DNA from: Lonicera japonica
Lineage: Eukaryota > Streptophyta > Magnoliopsida > Dipsacales > Caprifoliaceae
DNA: 64,000 nt
Reading direction: 5' to 3'
Assembly (NCBI GenBank): GCA_021464415.1
Contig: CM038467.1
Span: 50,883,309 to 50,947,308 of the forward strand
Below the pieces are notes generated by a model, which saw only the letters and a list, made by a program, of their open reading frames with translations, ran no database searches and was not told the DNA's origin. Position 1 is the first letter of the stretch. Each line of letters starts with the position of its first letter. Both the position numbers and the translations under genes were made by a program. Of this stretch, positions 10,754 through 21,490 are shown piece after piece.

Positions 10754-11480
10754 ATGTCATCTATTTCCTTTGTATCTGTCCCTTCTAAAGTTTCAGATGC
10801 CCTTAAACAAACTCAGTGGAAAGAAGCAATGCTTGAGGAAATGAAAGCTCTTGAAAAGAATGGTACTTGGGACATTATTCAGTTGCCAAAAGGAAAAAAA
10901 ACCAGTTGGCTGCAAATAGGTATATACAGTGAATTATCGAGCTGGTGGGACAATTGAGAGGTACAAAGCCCGGTTAGTTGCAAAAGGTTATACTCAAACT
11001 CATGGAATTGATTACCAGGAGACATTTGCGCCTGTTGCCAAAATGAACTCCATACGTGTTCTCATTTCATTGGCAGCAAATTTATTTTGGCCGTTATTTC
11101 AGCTTGATGTGAAGAACGCTTTCCTTCATGGTGATTTGCATGAAGAGGTGTATATGACCATGCCTCCGTGGATTAAACTCGCCGATGATCAGAATTTGGT
11201 GTGCAAGCTAAAAAGGGCCTTATATGGGCTTAAGCAATCACCTCGAGCCTGGTTTGAAAGGTTCAGTTCAGCCATGAAAAGGGGAGAGTACAAACAGAGT
11301 CAAGCAGATCATACTCTCTTTGTCAAAAGGTGCAATGATCGAACTACAACTCTTATTGTGTATGTGGATGATATTGTGGTCACGGGAGATGATCCGGAAG
11401 AAATACATTAGTTGAAGAAATTCTTGGGCGCATAATTCGAGACTAAGGATCTCGGATCTCTGAGATACTTTCTTGGCATT
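10754..11480 (+). pseudogene. copia-1 reverse transcriptase remnant
   Basis: Begins with the typical lead-in WKEAMLEEMKALEKNGTWD. Then come RYKARLVAKGYTQ, FAPVAKMNSIRVLI, QLDVKNAFLHGDL, LKRALYGLKQSPRAW and the catalytic YVDD (11361-11372). One frame change near 10920 and a TAG at 11409 break it. Confidence 0.9.
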
Positions 11481-11483
11481 GAG

Positions 11484-12312
11484 GTGTGCAGATCTAAGAG
11501 AGGAGTGTTTATCTCTCAAAGAAAATATGTTATTGACATGTTAACCGAAACAGGCAAGCTCGGTGCTAAACCTGCAGAGACTCCGATTAACCAAAATCAC
11601 AAGCTTAATGAGGAGGATGGTGAGCTATTAGAAGATATTGGGAGATTTCAGCGATTAGTTGGGAGATTGATATACCTCTTACTTACATGGCCAGATATTT
11701 CATATGTTGTCAATGTAGTTAGTCAGTTTATGCATGCTCCCCGTTCCCCTCATCTTGAGGCAGCCTATCAGATCTTGTGTTACCTTAAGGGTTCTCCTGG
11801 GAAGGGAATTCTCTTTCGTTGCCATGGTCATTTGCGGGTTGAAGCTTACACCGATGCTGATTGGGCAGGGTCAGTTATAGACAGGCGATCTACATCAGGA
11901 TATTGTACTTTTGTTGGTGGGAATCTTGTGTTTTGGCGTAGCAAGAAACAGTCGGTAGTCACCAGATCTAGTGCCGAGGCTGAGTTCAGATCTATGGCAC
12001 TTGGAGTTTGTGAGTTATTGTGGTTACGAACTATGCTCGCCGAGTTGGGGCACCCAGTGCATGAGCCAATGAGCTTATATTGTGACAAGGCTGCAATCAG
12101 TATCGCCCACAATCCTGTCCAACATGATAGGACAAAGCATGTTGAAGTCAATCGACACTTTATCAAAGAAAAAATTAACCTTGGATTGATTTGTACTCCT
12201 TACGTTAATACTCGTAACTAGTTAGCTGATGTGTTAACCAAGGGGGTGAACAAGGTTTCTTTACAAACTATATTAGGCAAGCCGGGTATGTTAGATATCT
12301 TCGTACCAGCTT
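11484..12312 (+). pseudogene. copia-1 RNase H remnant
   Basis: EAYTDADWAGSVIDRRSTSGY carries the first catalytic Asp. SSAEAEFRSMA and the HVEVNRHFIKE region follow. A TAG at 12219 interrupts the usual ending LADVLTKGV, which continues to a stop just before the polypurine tract. Confidence 0.9.
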
Positions 12313-12321
12313 GAGGGGGAG
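12311..12321 (+). other. copia-1 polypurine tract
   Basis: TTGAGGGGGAG directly precedes the TGTTGTAAG start of the 3' LTR; it primes plus-strand DNA synthesis. Confidence 0.8.
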
Positions 12322-12500
12322 TGTTGTAAGTGCTACTTATGTAGATATGTGGCTAGTCTAGTATTATTGTATTTTATAGGGTCCATTCTGTAATTATCAA
12401 TATTCTTTGTTATATAAATAGAATGAGATGGGAACTAGGTTAAGACTAGTTCATCAATTCCTACAACATTGTTCTCTCTTTCTTCTCTCTATGCTCTAAC
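12322..12500 (+). repeat. copia-1 3' LTR
   Basis: Starts TGTTGTAAGTGC after the polypurine tract and ends near CTCTAAC. Matches 7937-8104. Confidence 0.8.
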
Positions 12501-12833
12501 GTTATTTTGTGATATTGTGCATAATAATCCACATACATTTAACAGAATTAACTATCTACCAATTCTAAATATTTGTTAAAAATATATTATTCTCTTATAT
12601 ATCTAATCAATTTTTATCATGTATTTATATGTGTATTTATATAGTTGACCAATTTTTTTCTTATAATTATTAATTAAATTTTTACACTTGATACTGTGCT
12701 TTTGCATATTTGTGATTATTTTTATTTCATACTAATTATTCAATTCTTAGTATGTACGTATTCATTAATAGACTTAATTAATCACATTTGCTAATCACTA
12801 AAACCACGTGCAACGCACCTGCACAAAAACTGG

Positions 12834-12918
12834 TCTACATAAATGCACAAATTTACAACCCATTAATTGAAAGTGAACCAATTTTAAAATTAGGCATTTT
12901 ATGCAACCCAAACGGACC
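12834..12918. repeat. Tandem duplication unit B, right part
   Basis: Continues unit B after the Helitron. It aligns with 7267-7350 of unit A: TCTACA, then ATTTACAACCCATTAAT against ATTTATAATTCACTAAT, ending AAACGGACCC. Confidence 0.7.
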
Positions 12919-13370
12919 CTTACTATATCTGTGAACCGCAATTCAATGTGTCACATGACATAGTAAAGTAAGAAAAACGCTGATGTTCAGGGGGATAAGC
13001 AATTATTCATCAAAGAAACATAATATTATGGTGCAAATAGATTACGGTTTAATCCTCTTTCAATTTGAGGGAGAGTGCAGGAAATCAAGATTATAATTGT
13101 AGACTGATTTATGGAATTTATTTTAGTTGTAGTATTGTTTTATTGTCTTTGGTCAAAACATACCATAGATAGGAGATTATAATGGAGTAATTCTTTAATA
13201 ATTTATTTTCTTTTCTCTCCTTTCCTGTACTGTTACCTTAAGGTTTATTTTGTGTCCAATATCCACTTGGGAGTCTTTGTAATCGGTAATCATATAATTA
13301 TGACAACAATTATTAATGTAATTTCTTCCTCTATTTTGATTAATAATTATTAACTAGATAAAAGACCGCT
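12919..13370. repeat. Possible LTR remnant
   Basis: At 13066-13076 TTGAGGGAGAG resembles a polypurine tract and is followed by TGCAGGAAATCAAG. The next ~280 bp (to TTAATAATTATTAAC near 13356) read like an AT-rich copia LTR. There is no second copy in the window, so the call is weak. Confidence 0.3.
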
Positions 13371-14918
13371 TAGCGCCTAGCAGCCTAGGCCTTGCAAAGG
13401 CACTAGGAACCCTGTCACCACGCTAGGTCAACCTCAGCGTCTGATCATATAACGTTAAAGAAAAAAAGCGCTTAAGCTTAATAAGGCGCCCATACAAACT
13501 ATCTAATAGTAGAACAACGTACGAACTAGTGCTAGCTCTAGATCATTTAGAACATCAGGAAAACAGATAATACACAAAGAAACATTTTTTATGGTTATGA
13601 AGGAAATAGCATAACCACATCCAAACAGCTGTAAAAGAAGACTAATGAGAATGCCGAAGAAGGTGTTCCAATAGTAGCCAGTCAGGACACTCCATAATAT
13701 ACATATGAGAGTATACCCGCAAAAAAAATCTCAAAACTGTGCCCAAAAGTACATCACATAAAAAGTAAAACAATGAATAGATCTGAATGGTTATGTGTTT
13801 ATATGCACTTACCATGTCGGATGCTCAGCCATTCACAGTAGCAGTAAAAGTTAGTCCAATGATTTCTTGTACAAAATATTTATGCATAGAGGCAAGGGGT
13901 TTAAGGGCTCCCTCGACAATTATTCCAATTGAAGGATACCTTACTTTCCTTTCATCTTAAAAATATATTTTATCACCACTGGCCGCCCCACCTCCGTCAC
14001 GCAAAGGCCACATCGGATCTTTGGCAGTGGTAGTGACAGCAGTGGTGTGGTGGTTGGTGAGGCCTAGCGACCAAAAGGATAAATAAAAATTTTTGGTAAG
14101 GGTATAAATTGACCATTCAAAAAAATGGTGTGACCTTTTAATGGACAAAAATGAAAATTGTCCTAGATAAAACAAATTGTGGAGGATCCACAAGGACACT
14201 GCACGTGTTATGGAAAAGTAAGGTGTCTTTTTCTTTGCATATAATTGTGAAAGAAGGACTTGCAACCAATTTCCTCTTATGCATAGCGTATTAACTTAAA
14301 GAGACTATATTTAGACTAATTATGAACATCACGGTTATATGAGTGCATATGACTGTCATTTTGATGCGCAGTGAAAGAGAAGAAACATAATTATTCGAGT
14401 AAAGCTAGGCACATAAATAAAGTCGAAAAACATGCAAAGAAGGAGATTGATATACCTTCTTCAGAGAATTCCCAGCTTTGAAAAAATTTCTGAGTGGCAA
14501 CCTACAGGAGACCTTTTGAGAGCAACTTGTGGGCTTCTAAAGACGTTGAAATATTACTGTTGAATTAGCCTCATCAGTTTTCCCTTCTGCACGTCATAAG
14601 AACCATTGTCAGACGTTCCCATTTGTTTCGAGCTTTTGTGCTTTTCAAGAGTCATAAATTGGTAAATTAGATATTTTCTCATTGTTCATGCCAAGAGTTT
14701 GACTAGCAGGACGGCCTTGGCTAAAGCTGAATTGGAGTTCTATGGTCATGTACCTTTCCAGACTCCAACCAGTAACATACACATCCGAATTAAGGCATGT
14801 CCCTTGAATCACTGTCAGGGTAATCTTATTCCTGGGGTTGTACACCTAATTCAATTAGGCATATGCCTTCAAATGCACTTACACTTTATTTGAAATGTTA
14901 CAATTTTTGACATTCTAG
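13371..14918. other. Intergenic with possible gene fragments
   Basis: 13375-13500 is rich in GGCGCCT/AGGC words resembling the ends of the hAT element at 21491, perhaps a worn relative. On the minus strand at 13828-13815 an ATGGCTGAGCATCCGACATG runs into the strong donor GTAAGTGC. At 14845-14645 (-) there is a 66-residue ORF beginning MYNPRNKITL that I do not recognise. None of these could be joined into a gene. Confidence 0.3.
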
Positions 14919-15438
14919 TGTTGTCCAAAAACCCTAGCTAAACCAAGCTACTAACACAACGCGGAGGAATCGCAAGAAACAATATGTTATCGCAATCAAA
15001 GTTACCACGCCCCAAAGGTTCCATAATAATGAAAACAATAATAACGGAGAATAAAGAAGAAACACTCACCAACAAACACAAGCAAATACGGTGGTATCGT
15101 CAGTGCCGCAAACCACCAGGTGATAAACTTTATTGATGATTGGATAAAAACCTAAGTACAAACAAACCCTATCTTTCTTTCTCTCTCTCAAGAACTTCCT
15201 CTCTAGACCTCTAGAATTTCCTCTCAAGATTTACCTTGAAAACTATAAAATGTTGTCCAGTGATTACAAAGAATAAATAAGACCTATGTATATACTTGTA
15301 ATCCTGTGATCAAAACCAAGTCCTTATCATAAAAGGATCCTAGTCCTAAACTTCCAAGACCTAATCATAAAAGGACTAACCTCTAAGTTTTAACTTCCAA
15401 ATTCTAATCGTAAAAGGAAGTGAGCCAATAAACTCACA
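14919..15438 (-). repeat. copia-2 3' LTR
   Basis: 520 bp, TG at 14919 and CA at 15438 on the plus strand. It aligns with 18893-19113 plus 20255-20531. Just inside it (15439-15455) lies CTCCACCTC; its complement GAGGTGGAG is the polypurine tract. Confidence 0.85.
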
Positions 15439-15459
15439 AACCTCCACCTCGGCAAACTT

Positions 15460-16460
15460 CAATCACATTTATACTATAACCACGATCAACAGCGCATCAA
15501 TCCTGCACATCACCCCCTCTAGTCCCCAAGGACCTGGCTCTTTAGAGCCCCCGCCTCTAAAGGCTTCAAGGTGGCATATACTCCACCTCTTCCTCCAAAT
15601 TCGAAGCCATCGCTGACAAGAACTTGAATTGTGGTGCAATCGGGAAACCATTGGCTTTTCCCTTCTAAAAGCTTGTAACCATTTTTCCCTTCTTCCTGTC
15701 TCTCACCATCTCCATGCCCAAAGCACTCCTAGCTCCTCCCAAATCCTTCATCTCAAACTTCCTACTTAACTGAGCCTCAACCTTGTTGATTTTCACCATG
15801 CTCCGGGAAGTTGTGAGCATATTTTTGACACAAAAGAGTAAGTAAATAAAATCACCTGATTTGAGTCCTTTGAAGTAAACACAATGGTCATATTCACTCC
15901 TCGTAAGTCCATAAGCTAGCATGAATGTGTTAAACTTGTTGTACCACTGACGAGACGACTACTTCAAACCATATAAGAACTTCTTAAGTTTGCACATCTA
16001 GTCTTCCTTGCCAACAACTTTAAACCCCTCCGGCTGAGATATGTAAATCTCTTCCTCTAGGTCTTCGTGGAAAAATGCAGTGTTGATATCAAGTTGATCG
16101 AGCTGAGTCAAAATGCACCACCATAGCTAATAACACTTAGATAGAAGTATGCTTAACCACTAGAGAAAAGACTTTATTGTAATCCACTCCTTCCTTCTAT
16201 GTATAATTCTTGCCTACCAACCTTGCTTTATATCTAATCCCAAACCCTAAAGACCCATATTCCTTTGTGAACGCACACTTGCACCCAATCAACTTCTTCC
16301 CACTTAGTAGTTTGCAAAGTTCCCAAGTCCTATTCTTATGAAAAGATTGCATCTCCTCATCCGTGGAGGTCTTATACTGCTCGACTTCACTATCACCCAT
16401 AGACTCCTTATACAAAAACAGCTTATCCCCGAAAGTCATTAATGCATAAGCCACACTCTC
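15460..16460 (-). pseudogene. copia-2 reverse transcriptase remnant
   Basis: Pieces from right to left: YKTSTDEEMQSFHKNRTWEL and RYKARLVGKNYT (16454-16197), then MLAYGLTRSEYDHCVYFKG...KFEMKDLGGARSALGMEM (15922-15665). Where YVDDML is expected the sequence reads FCVKNML, so the catalytic aspartates are gone. The normal RNase H that follows RT is absent; the reading dissolves after about 15600. Confidence 0.8.
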
Positions 16461-16499
16461 TTCAAAGCCATAATGTTGTGGTGCTCTGGAAGTCCTAGG

Positions 16500-17560
16500 C
16501 TCTCTATCCCGAGCTAAAGATGAAAGTACCTATAATACCTGTTGTTCTTGTCCTCCGCAAAATTTGAACTCGAATTCCAATTCGAAGGACCCAACGATAG
16601 AGTCTAATCCGTTTGCACCACCACTTTGCTCACCTACTGCTCCCCTTCACCGAAAGAACTGACTTTCCCACGTTTTGAGTATAGACATCTCATCAAAAGT
16701 AACATCTCTCTACTAATCACTATCTTCTTGTCCTGAAGATACCACAATTTGAACCCCTTGATACCGTCAATTGTACACAGGAACAAAGCTTTCCGAGCCC
16801 TCGGATCAAGTCTCTCATCAGGAACATGTAATAAGCCGAACAACCAAATATATGGATACTGTAATAATTAGCATGCGATCCCAATCAAAGCTCCATTGGA
16901 GTCTTATACTCAAACACCTAAACATGACAATCGATTCACAAAGAACGTAGCGTAGGATAAGGCCTCAACCAAAACTACTCATCTAACCCGGCATTTAATA
17001 GCATATATTTCACCATTTCCAGCAAAGTTCTATTCATTATTTATGTTATTCCATTTTGCTGTGGCGTTCCTTCAAGGTGAAGTGACAAATAATACCTTCC
17101 TGTTGAGAATAATCCTTAAAAGGAAAGCTAATGTACTCGCCTTCTAATTTTTCTTGCCAATCTAATTCTCCACCATCGCCTTCCACCTCAAGAACACCTG
17201 AAAAACCTGGTCTTTAAACCTCATGGGATAAACCCATGTCCGCCTCGATTAATCATCTACAAAGGTAACGAAGCAGTTATTCCCACCCAAGGACTTTGTC
17301 TTTCAAGGACCTTAGATGTCCGTGTGAACATAATCGAGCAACCCATTTGTATAGTGAATTGCAATACCAAACTTTACCCGAGTCTGCTTATCGAGAACAC
17401 AATGCTCACAGAACTCTAATTTACAACAATTTGCACCCTTTAGTAGACCCTATTTGCCCAACACCGTCATCACTTTCTCCCCAGCATGACTTAACCACAT
17501 ATTCCATAATCTCATCGAGTCTTCTTTCTCTTCGGTAAAAACCAAAAAGTTACCTATAAC
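16500..17560 (-). pseudogene. copia-2 integrase remnant
   Basis: Reading right to left: SHAGEKVM, CEHCVLDKQTRVKF (zinc-binding part), HTDI, VTFVDD, then the C-terminal RLDPRARKALFLCTIDGIKGFKLWYLQDKKIVISREM (16843-16634). Several stops and frame changes. Confidence 0.75.
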
Positions 17561-17585
17561 AGTGCAACCGTGAAGAAAAAAAAGT

Positions 17586-17960
17586 TTATCTTCTTCCTTT
17601 CATTTCGTTACCAATAATGGCGCCTGAGGGAACTTTTTGCACTACACCTTCGAACACAATCCTATGCCCGTTCAAGTTTAAGGCACATAAAGAAATCAAG
17701 TTCTTCAAATCAGGAACATATCGGACTTCCGCTAGAGCACAGACAACCTCGTCATGCATCTTCAACTTTACAATCCTTATCCCCACCCCATCGTCTGACA
17801 AGGGTGGTTGTTGCCAATACAAACTTTCCCGCCTTGTAACTTCTTAAAGGTATAAAACAAGTTCTTATATAGGCACATCTGGTAAGAACAACTGTTATCT
17901 AAAGTTCACTCCCCGGCAGACCTATTGCTTAGAGTCACCACCAACATACTCTTAAAGTCT
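17586..17960 (-). pseudogene. copia-2 protease remnant
   Basis: LDNSCSYQMC (near 17900) stands where copia proteases have LDSGCSxHM, so the active-site triad is altered. Further on come GKVCIGNN and VRYVPDLKNLISLCAL, typical of the protease fold. Confidence 0.7.
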
Positions 17961-18019
17961 TCCTCTCTTGAAATAACCGTGTTAATGGTCTCTGCTGATT
18001 TCTTTTTCTCTCCGCCTTT

Positions 18020-18806
18020 TAGTGAAGGATAATTCTTCTTATAATGTCCCTTTTGCCTGCACTTGAAACATTCAACTGGAGCCCCATCCCTAGATCAAGA
18101 CTTAAAACGTGACTTTCCTCGTCTTCCCTAGTGCCTCTTCTCACTCCACCCTCAGGCCATCAACGTTTATGAGGAGGTATCACCCTTTTCCTTCAGCCAT
18201 TTCTCATTGGCTATTACCTCGCTGTTACTCCATCATAAGTAAACTTTTGTTTCCCATAAAGCAACATGGTGATGAGATGCTTACAAGACTGGAAATGAAT
18301 TTAGGACAAGAATAGCCTTATGCTCACCATCCACTTTGACTTCCAAGCCTTCAAGACTAAAGATAATCTTGCTAAACTTGTCAACGTGGTCACTCATCGA
18401 TTACCCTTAGTATAGTCAAATCGGAAAAGCTTCTTCAAACATACACGATTATCGATTGTCATTGTCATATACTTGGCCTCAAACTCATTCCATTTACTAA
18501 GTGCCAACGTCTTATTCATGACATAGTACACGATGTTTTGAGCTAGATTCAACCGGATAGTGCTACATGCATTTAGACCGTACTCTATCCAATTAGCATC
18601 AGACCATGAAATGGGCTTGGCCGACACTACAACTAGTGCTCTGTGTAATCCTTGTTAGACAAGAATATCGCACATATGGCACTACCTCATATAGAAATTA
18701 ACCTTTCTTCCATCGAACTTCTTAAGATTACAACCATCTTAACCTGAGGTGCTTTAATCTCCTTCTGAGGCGCACCTGTTTTTTGTGAGTCACCTTTAGT
18801 AGACAT
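18020..18806 (-). pseudogene. copia-2 gag remnant
   Basis: Likely start ATG at 18806-18804. The core reads NACSTIRLNLAQNIVYYVMN...ALSKWNEFEAKYMT (18627-18394), the UBN2-type gag fold. The zinc knuckle near 18070-18028 is CFKCRQKGHYKKNY, with the last Cys replaced by Tyr. Confidence 0.75.
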
Positions 18807-18877
18807 CTTTGATTACCACAAAGCTTCTCTAACCTAACCGTATAGTTTAATGCCTAAAACCCTAATTGAAACCTATC

Positions 18878-18890
18878 CCTTTGATACCAA
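18878..18890 (-). other. copia-2 primer binding site
   Basis: On the minus strand TTGGTATCAAAGGG lies next to the 5' LTR end. It matches the initiator tRNA-Met site TGGTATCAGAG with one change. Confidence 0.75.
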
Positions 18891-18892
18891 TT

Positions 18893-20531
18893 TGTTATGG
18901 AAAAACCCTAACTAAACCAAGCTACTAACATAACGTATTCGCAAGAAACCATATGTTACCGTAATCAAAGTTACCAGGCCCCGAAGGCTTCACAATAATT
19001 AAAATAATGATAATGGAGAATAAAAAAGAAACACTCACCAACATACACAAGTAAACAAGGTAGAATCGGCAATGCCGTATTCCACTAGATGATAAACTTT
19101 ATGGATGATTGGACTCCATTCTAATGGGTGGGATGCAAGCATTGGGATCAGTGGCACTTCTCGTGCCTCGTGGAAGTCGATTTCTAGAGTGTGGATTGAC
19201 TTTATGCAAAACATTAAATTAGTGGTGGGTGTGGGGGACAAAATCCATTTCTGGGAGGATATATGGTAGGGAATAGTTCTTTAAAGGATCTATTCCCAAG
19301 GATTTTCAGATTATCTTGTAATCAGAACATGTTTATTCAAAGGATTTCCTCTTGGTCTCCAAGCTTCTCCTGGGATCTGTCTTTTCGTAAAAATCTAAAT
19401 GAAAAGAGATTGTCGAGTTCGCAACTATGATGGATCTAATCGAGTGTATCGTTAAATCAGAATTATCTTGATAAGAGATCTTAGGTGGCTTATCCATTCG
19501 GTTCATTTTCATGTAAATCCTTTTTTAATGTCCTTTCTCACTACTCTCAATCAAATTCAGTTGCATTGTCTAGTTTTATCTAGAAGCATGGAGTTCCTAC
19601 CAAAATAAAGTGTTGTTTGGCTTGCTCTTAAGGGGAAGGTTAACACATGTGATGTGGTTCAAAAGAGGAAGCCTTTTGGTGTTTGTCCCTCTCTTGGTGT
19701 GTGATGTGCAAACAGTTTGATGAAAACATTGATCATATTCTTCTTCATTGTGGGTTTGTAAGGAAGATTTGAGGCACGGTTATTTAAAGCATTCGAGATA
19801 GTTGGTGCTATTCCCAAGAAGTGGTTAGAGTTTGTGGTATTGAAATGGTACTTTGATAAGGGACAGGGCAAAGCTAGAGCTCTATGGAGATTCGCATTAC
19901 TAGCGGCAGCTTGGGGTGTTTGGATGGAAAGAAACAAACGTATTTTTTAAAGGAAATCTACTTATGTTGAGGATTTGGGGGAGCATATTTTATTCCTTAT
20001 AGGACTGTGGGCCAGGGCGTCTGGTATTTTAGATAGTTCAGAATGCTTTCTGTTTAGTATTGATTGTAATAGTTTTTTGCTTAGCTAGGTGTGTTTTTGG
20101 TGTCTTGTGTAGTGTGCCTCTTTCTAGTAGGCAATGGGGTTGTCAGTCTAGTGGAATTCTCTTCCACTAGTCAGCTTATTTTCATGATTGCTTATGTATT
20201 GTTCTCTTTCGTTAAGTGGCAACAAAATTTTCTGTTTTGTATCAAAAAAAAAAAATAAATAAGTACAAACAGACCCTAGTTTTCTCTCTCTAGAACATCC
20301 TCTCTAGAGCTGTAGAATTTCCTCTCTAAATCTACCTTGAAAACTAGAAACTATTGTCTGATGATTACAAACAATAAATAAGACCTATATTTATACTAGT
20401 AATCATGTGACCAAACCAAGTCCTTATCATAAAAGGACAAACTTCCTAGTCCTAATCGTAAAAAAGACTAACTTCCAAGTCCTAAATTTCAAAATCTTAA
20501 TCGTAAAAAATGGTGAGCCAATGAATTCACA
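18893..20531 (-). repeat. copia-2 5' LTR, split by an L1 insertion
   Basis: LTR parts at 18893-19113 and about 20255-20531 together make roughly 498 bp, against 520 bp for the intact 3' LTR. The break lies in GATGATTGGA|TAAAAACC of the intact copy. Confidence 0.85.
19114..20254 (+). mobile_element. 5'-truncated L1-type LINE
   Basis: Plus-strand pieces match the end of plant L1 ORF2: VGVGDKIHFWEDIW, then the RT zinc-binding region, then LAAAWGVWMERNKRIF and LWARASG. Stops and frame changes break it. The fragment ends in an A-run at 20244-20254, as expected of target-primed integration. It landed in the copia-2 5' LTR and so postdates it. No clear target duplication remains. Confidence 0.8.
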
Positions 20532-20536
20532 TCTAG

Positions 20537-21482
20537 AACCTAAGTATGCGTATATAGAAATTCTCCAAGGAATCGGTGTTCATTGTACTACTTGCTTAAA
20601 ATTGAATTTTTCGCTTTTGATAGACCAAAAACCACATTGTTAACACTTTTTTTCCATGGGAGATGCTCAAGATTTCATTTTTTTTCCACCTTTCGTGGTG
20701 TTTGGTGCATAATTTCCCATGGATCAATTTCCATGGACAACTTGCTTTAGCCTAATTTTCCAACTTTTAATATGCTGCAGATTATTTGCCTATGTGCAAA
20801 TTTGACTAGGAATTGTGTGTAAAGTAAATCAATAAAACCACAACGCCAAGAAATAACGTGGTTTGGTCTAAAAAGATACCTCCTCCACAGTCACTTTTAT
20901 TCTCTTGTTTAGTGGTGCCCTACGAAAATGGAGATGGTTGCTCTTGTAGGGTTCCTGAGATGGTTTTCAGACGATCTAGGGTTTAGGATATAAGAGCCTT
21001 TATATAAAAGGATGTACATGAATTAGATAAAGACAAGCATCTTAGTGAGTAGTACAAGAACAAGTCTATCAGCTAGTAGGATAATTAGGAGAATAATTCA
21101 TTTAGCTTTATCTTGTGTAGCTGCTTAGTTGAGTAAGAGACTTCTTTAGATATCCCCTAGATGCATTGAACTTGGTCGTTGTATAGAGAATAGGCCAACA
21201 GATTGGGCCTTGCTTTTAGGCATATGACTTTTGGGCCTAATGAGTTTGGGCCGTGTACTTGGTCTAATTGATGTAGACTTTATTTATTCAAGCTGGGCGG
21301 CCTGCCCTGCTAAAACTCAGACCTAGGTCGATATATCCAGGTCACAATGTAATTCAAAAAGCACCTCCGCCCTAAGTTTTTGGTTTCCATGGCTCTTGGT
21401 CAAATAATTCTAGGGGCTTAAATTCTTTACCATGTAAGTTATAAAATGCACCCAATTTTCTAGTTTCTAGGGACGGTTATTC
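20537..21482. other. Intergenic, possible LTR-like remnant
   Basis: 20640-20800 holds repeated CCATGG words. 20850-21350 contains AACGTGGTTTGG and GATACCTCCTCCACAG, a wording common at the end of copia LTRs. No partner copy or edges were found, so no element is called. Confidence 0.3.
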
Positions 21483-21490
21483 CATGTAGA

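Larger units (their letters stand above)
7937..12500 (+). mobile_element. Degenerate Ty1/copia retrotransposon (copia-1)
   Basis: Short LTRs (about 168 and 179 bp) flank PBS, gag, protease, integrase, RT, RNase H and a polypurine tract, in copia order. Many stops and frame breaks lie in gag and integrase, so it is inactive. GTTAT at 7932-7936 and 12501-12505 is a possible 5-bp target duplication; the 5' LTR start is diverged, so its edge is uncertain by several bases. It lies inside the Helitron and is younger than it. Confidence 0.85.
7484..12833 (+). mobile_element. Non-autonomous Helitron interrupted by a copia element
   Basis: The 5' end is a TCTATA repeat leading into TCTATACTATAAATAAAAG, a classic plant Helitron start. 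The 3' end has the GC-rich hairpin-like ACGTGCAACGCACCTGCAC followed by AAAAACTGG, i.e. CTRR. It sits exactly between A (7483) and T (12834), the Helitron target, with no target duplication. The paralogous unit at 7135-7350 shows the empty site. Without the copia insertion it is about 780 bp and has no Rep/helicase. Confidence 0.75.
14919..20531 (-). mobile_element. Degenerate Ty1/copia retrotransposon (copia-2)
   Basis: Complete by structure: LTRs at 14919-15438 and 18893-20531, flanked by the perfect 5-bp duplication TCTAG (14914-14918 and 20532-20536). On the minus strand the order is LTR, PBS, gag, protease, integrase, RT, LTR. All genes carry stops, the RNase H is missing and the RT catalytic motif is lost. 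An L1 fragment sits inside the 5' (right) LTR. The RNase H loss places an internal deletion near 15440-15660. Confidence 0.88.
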
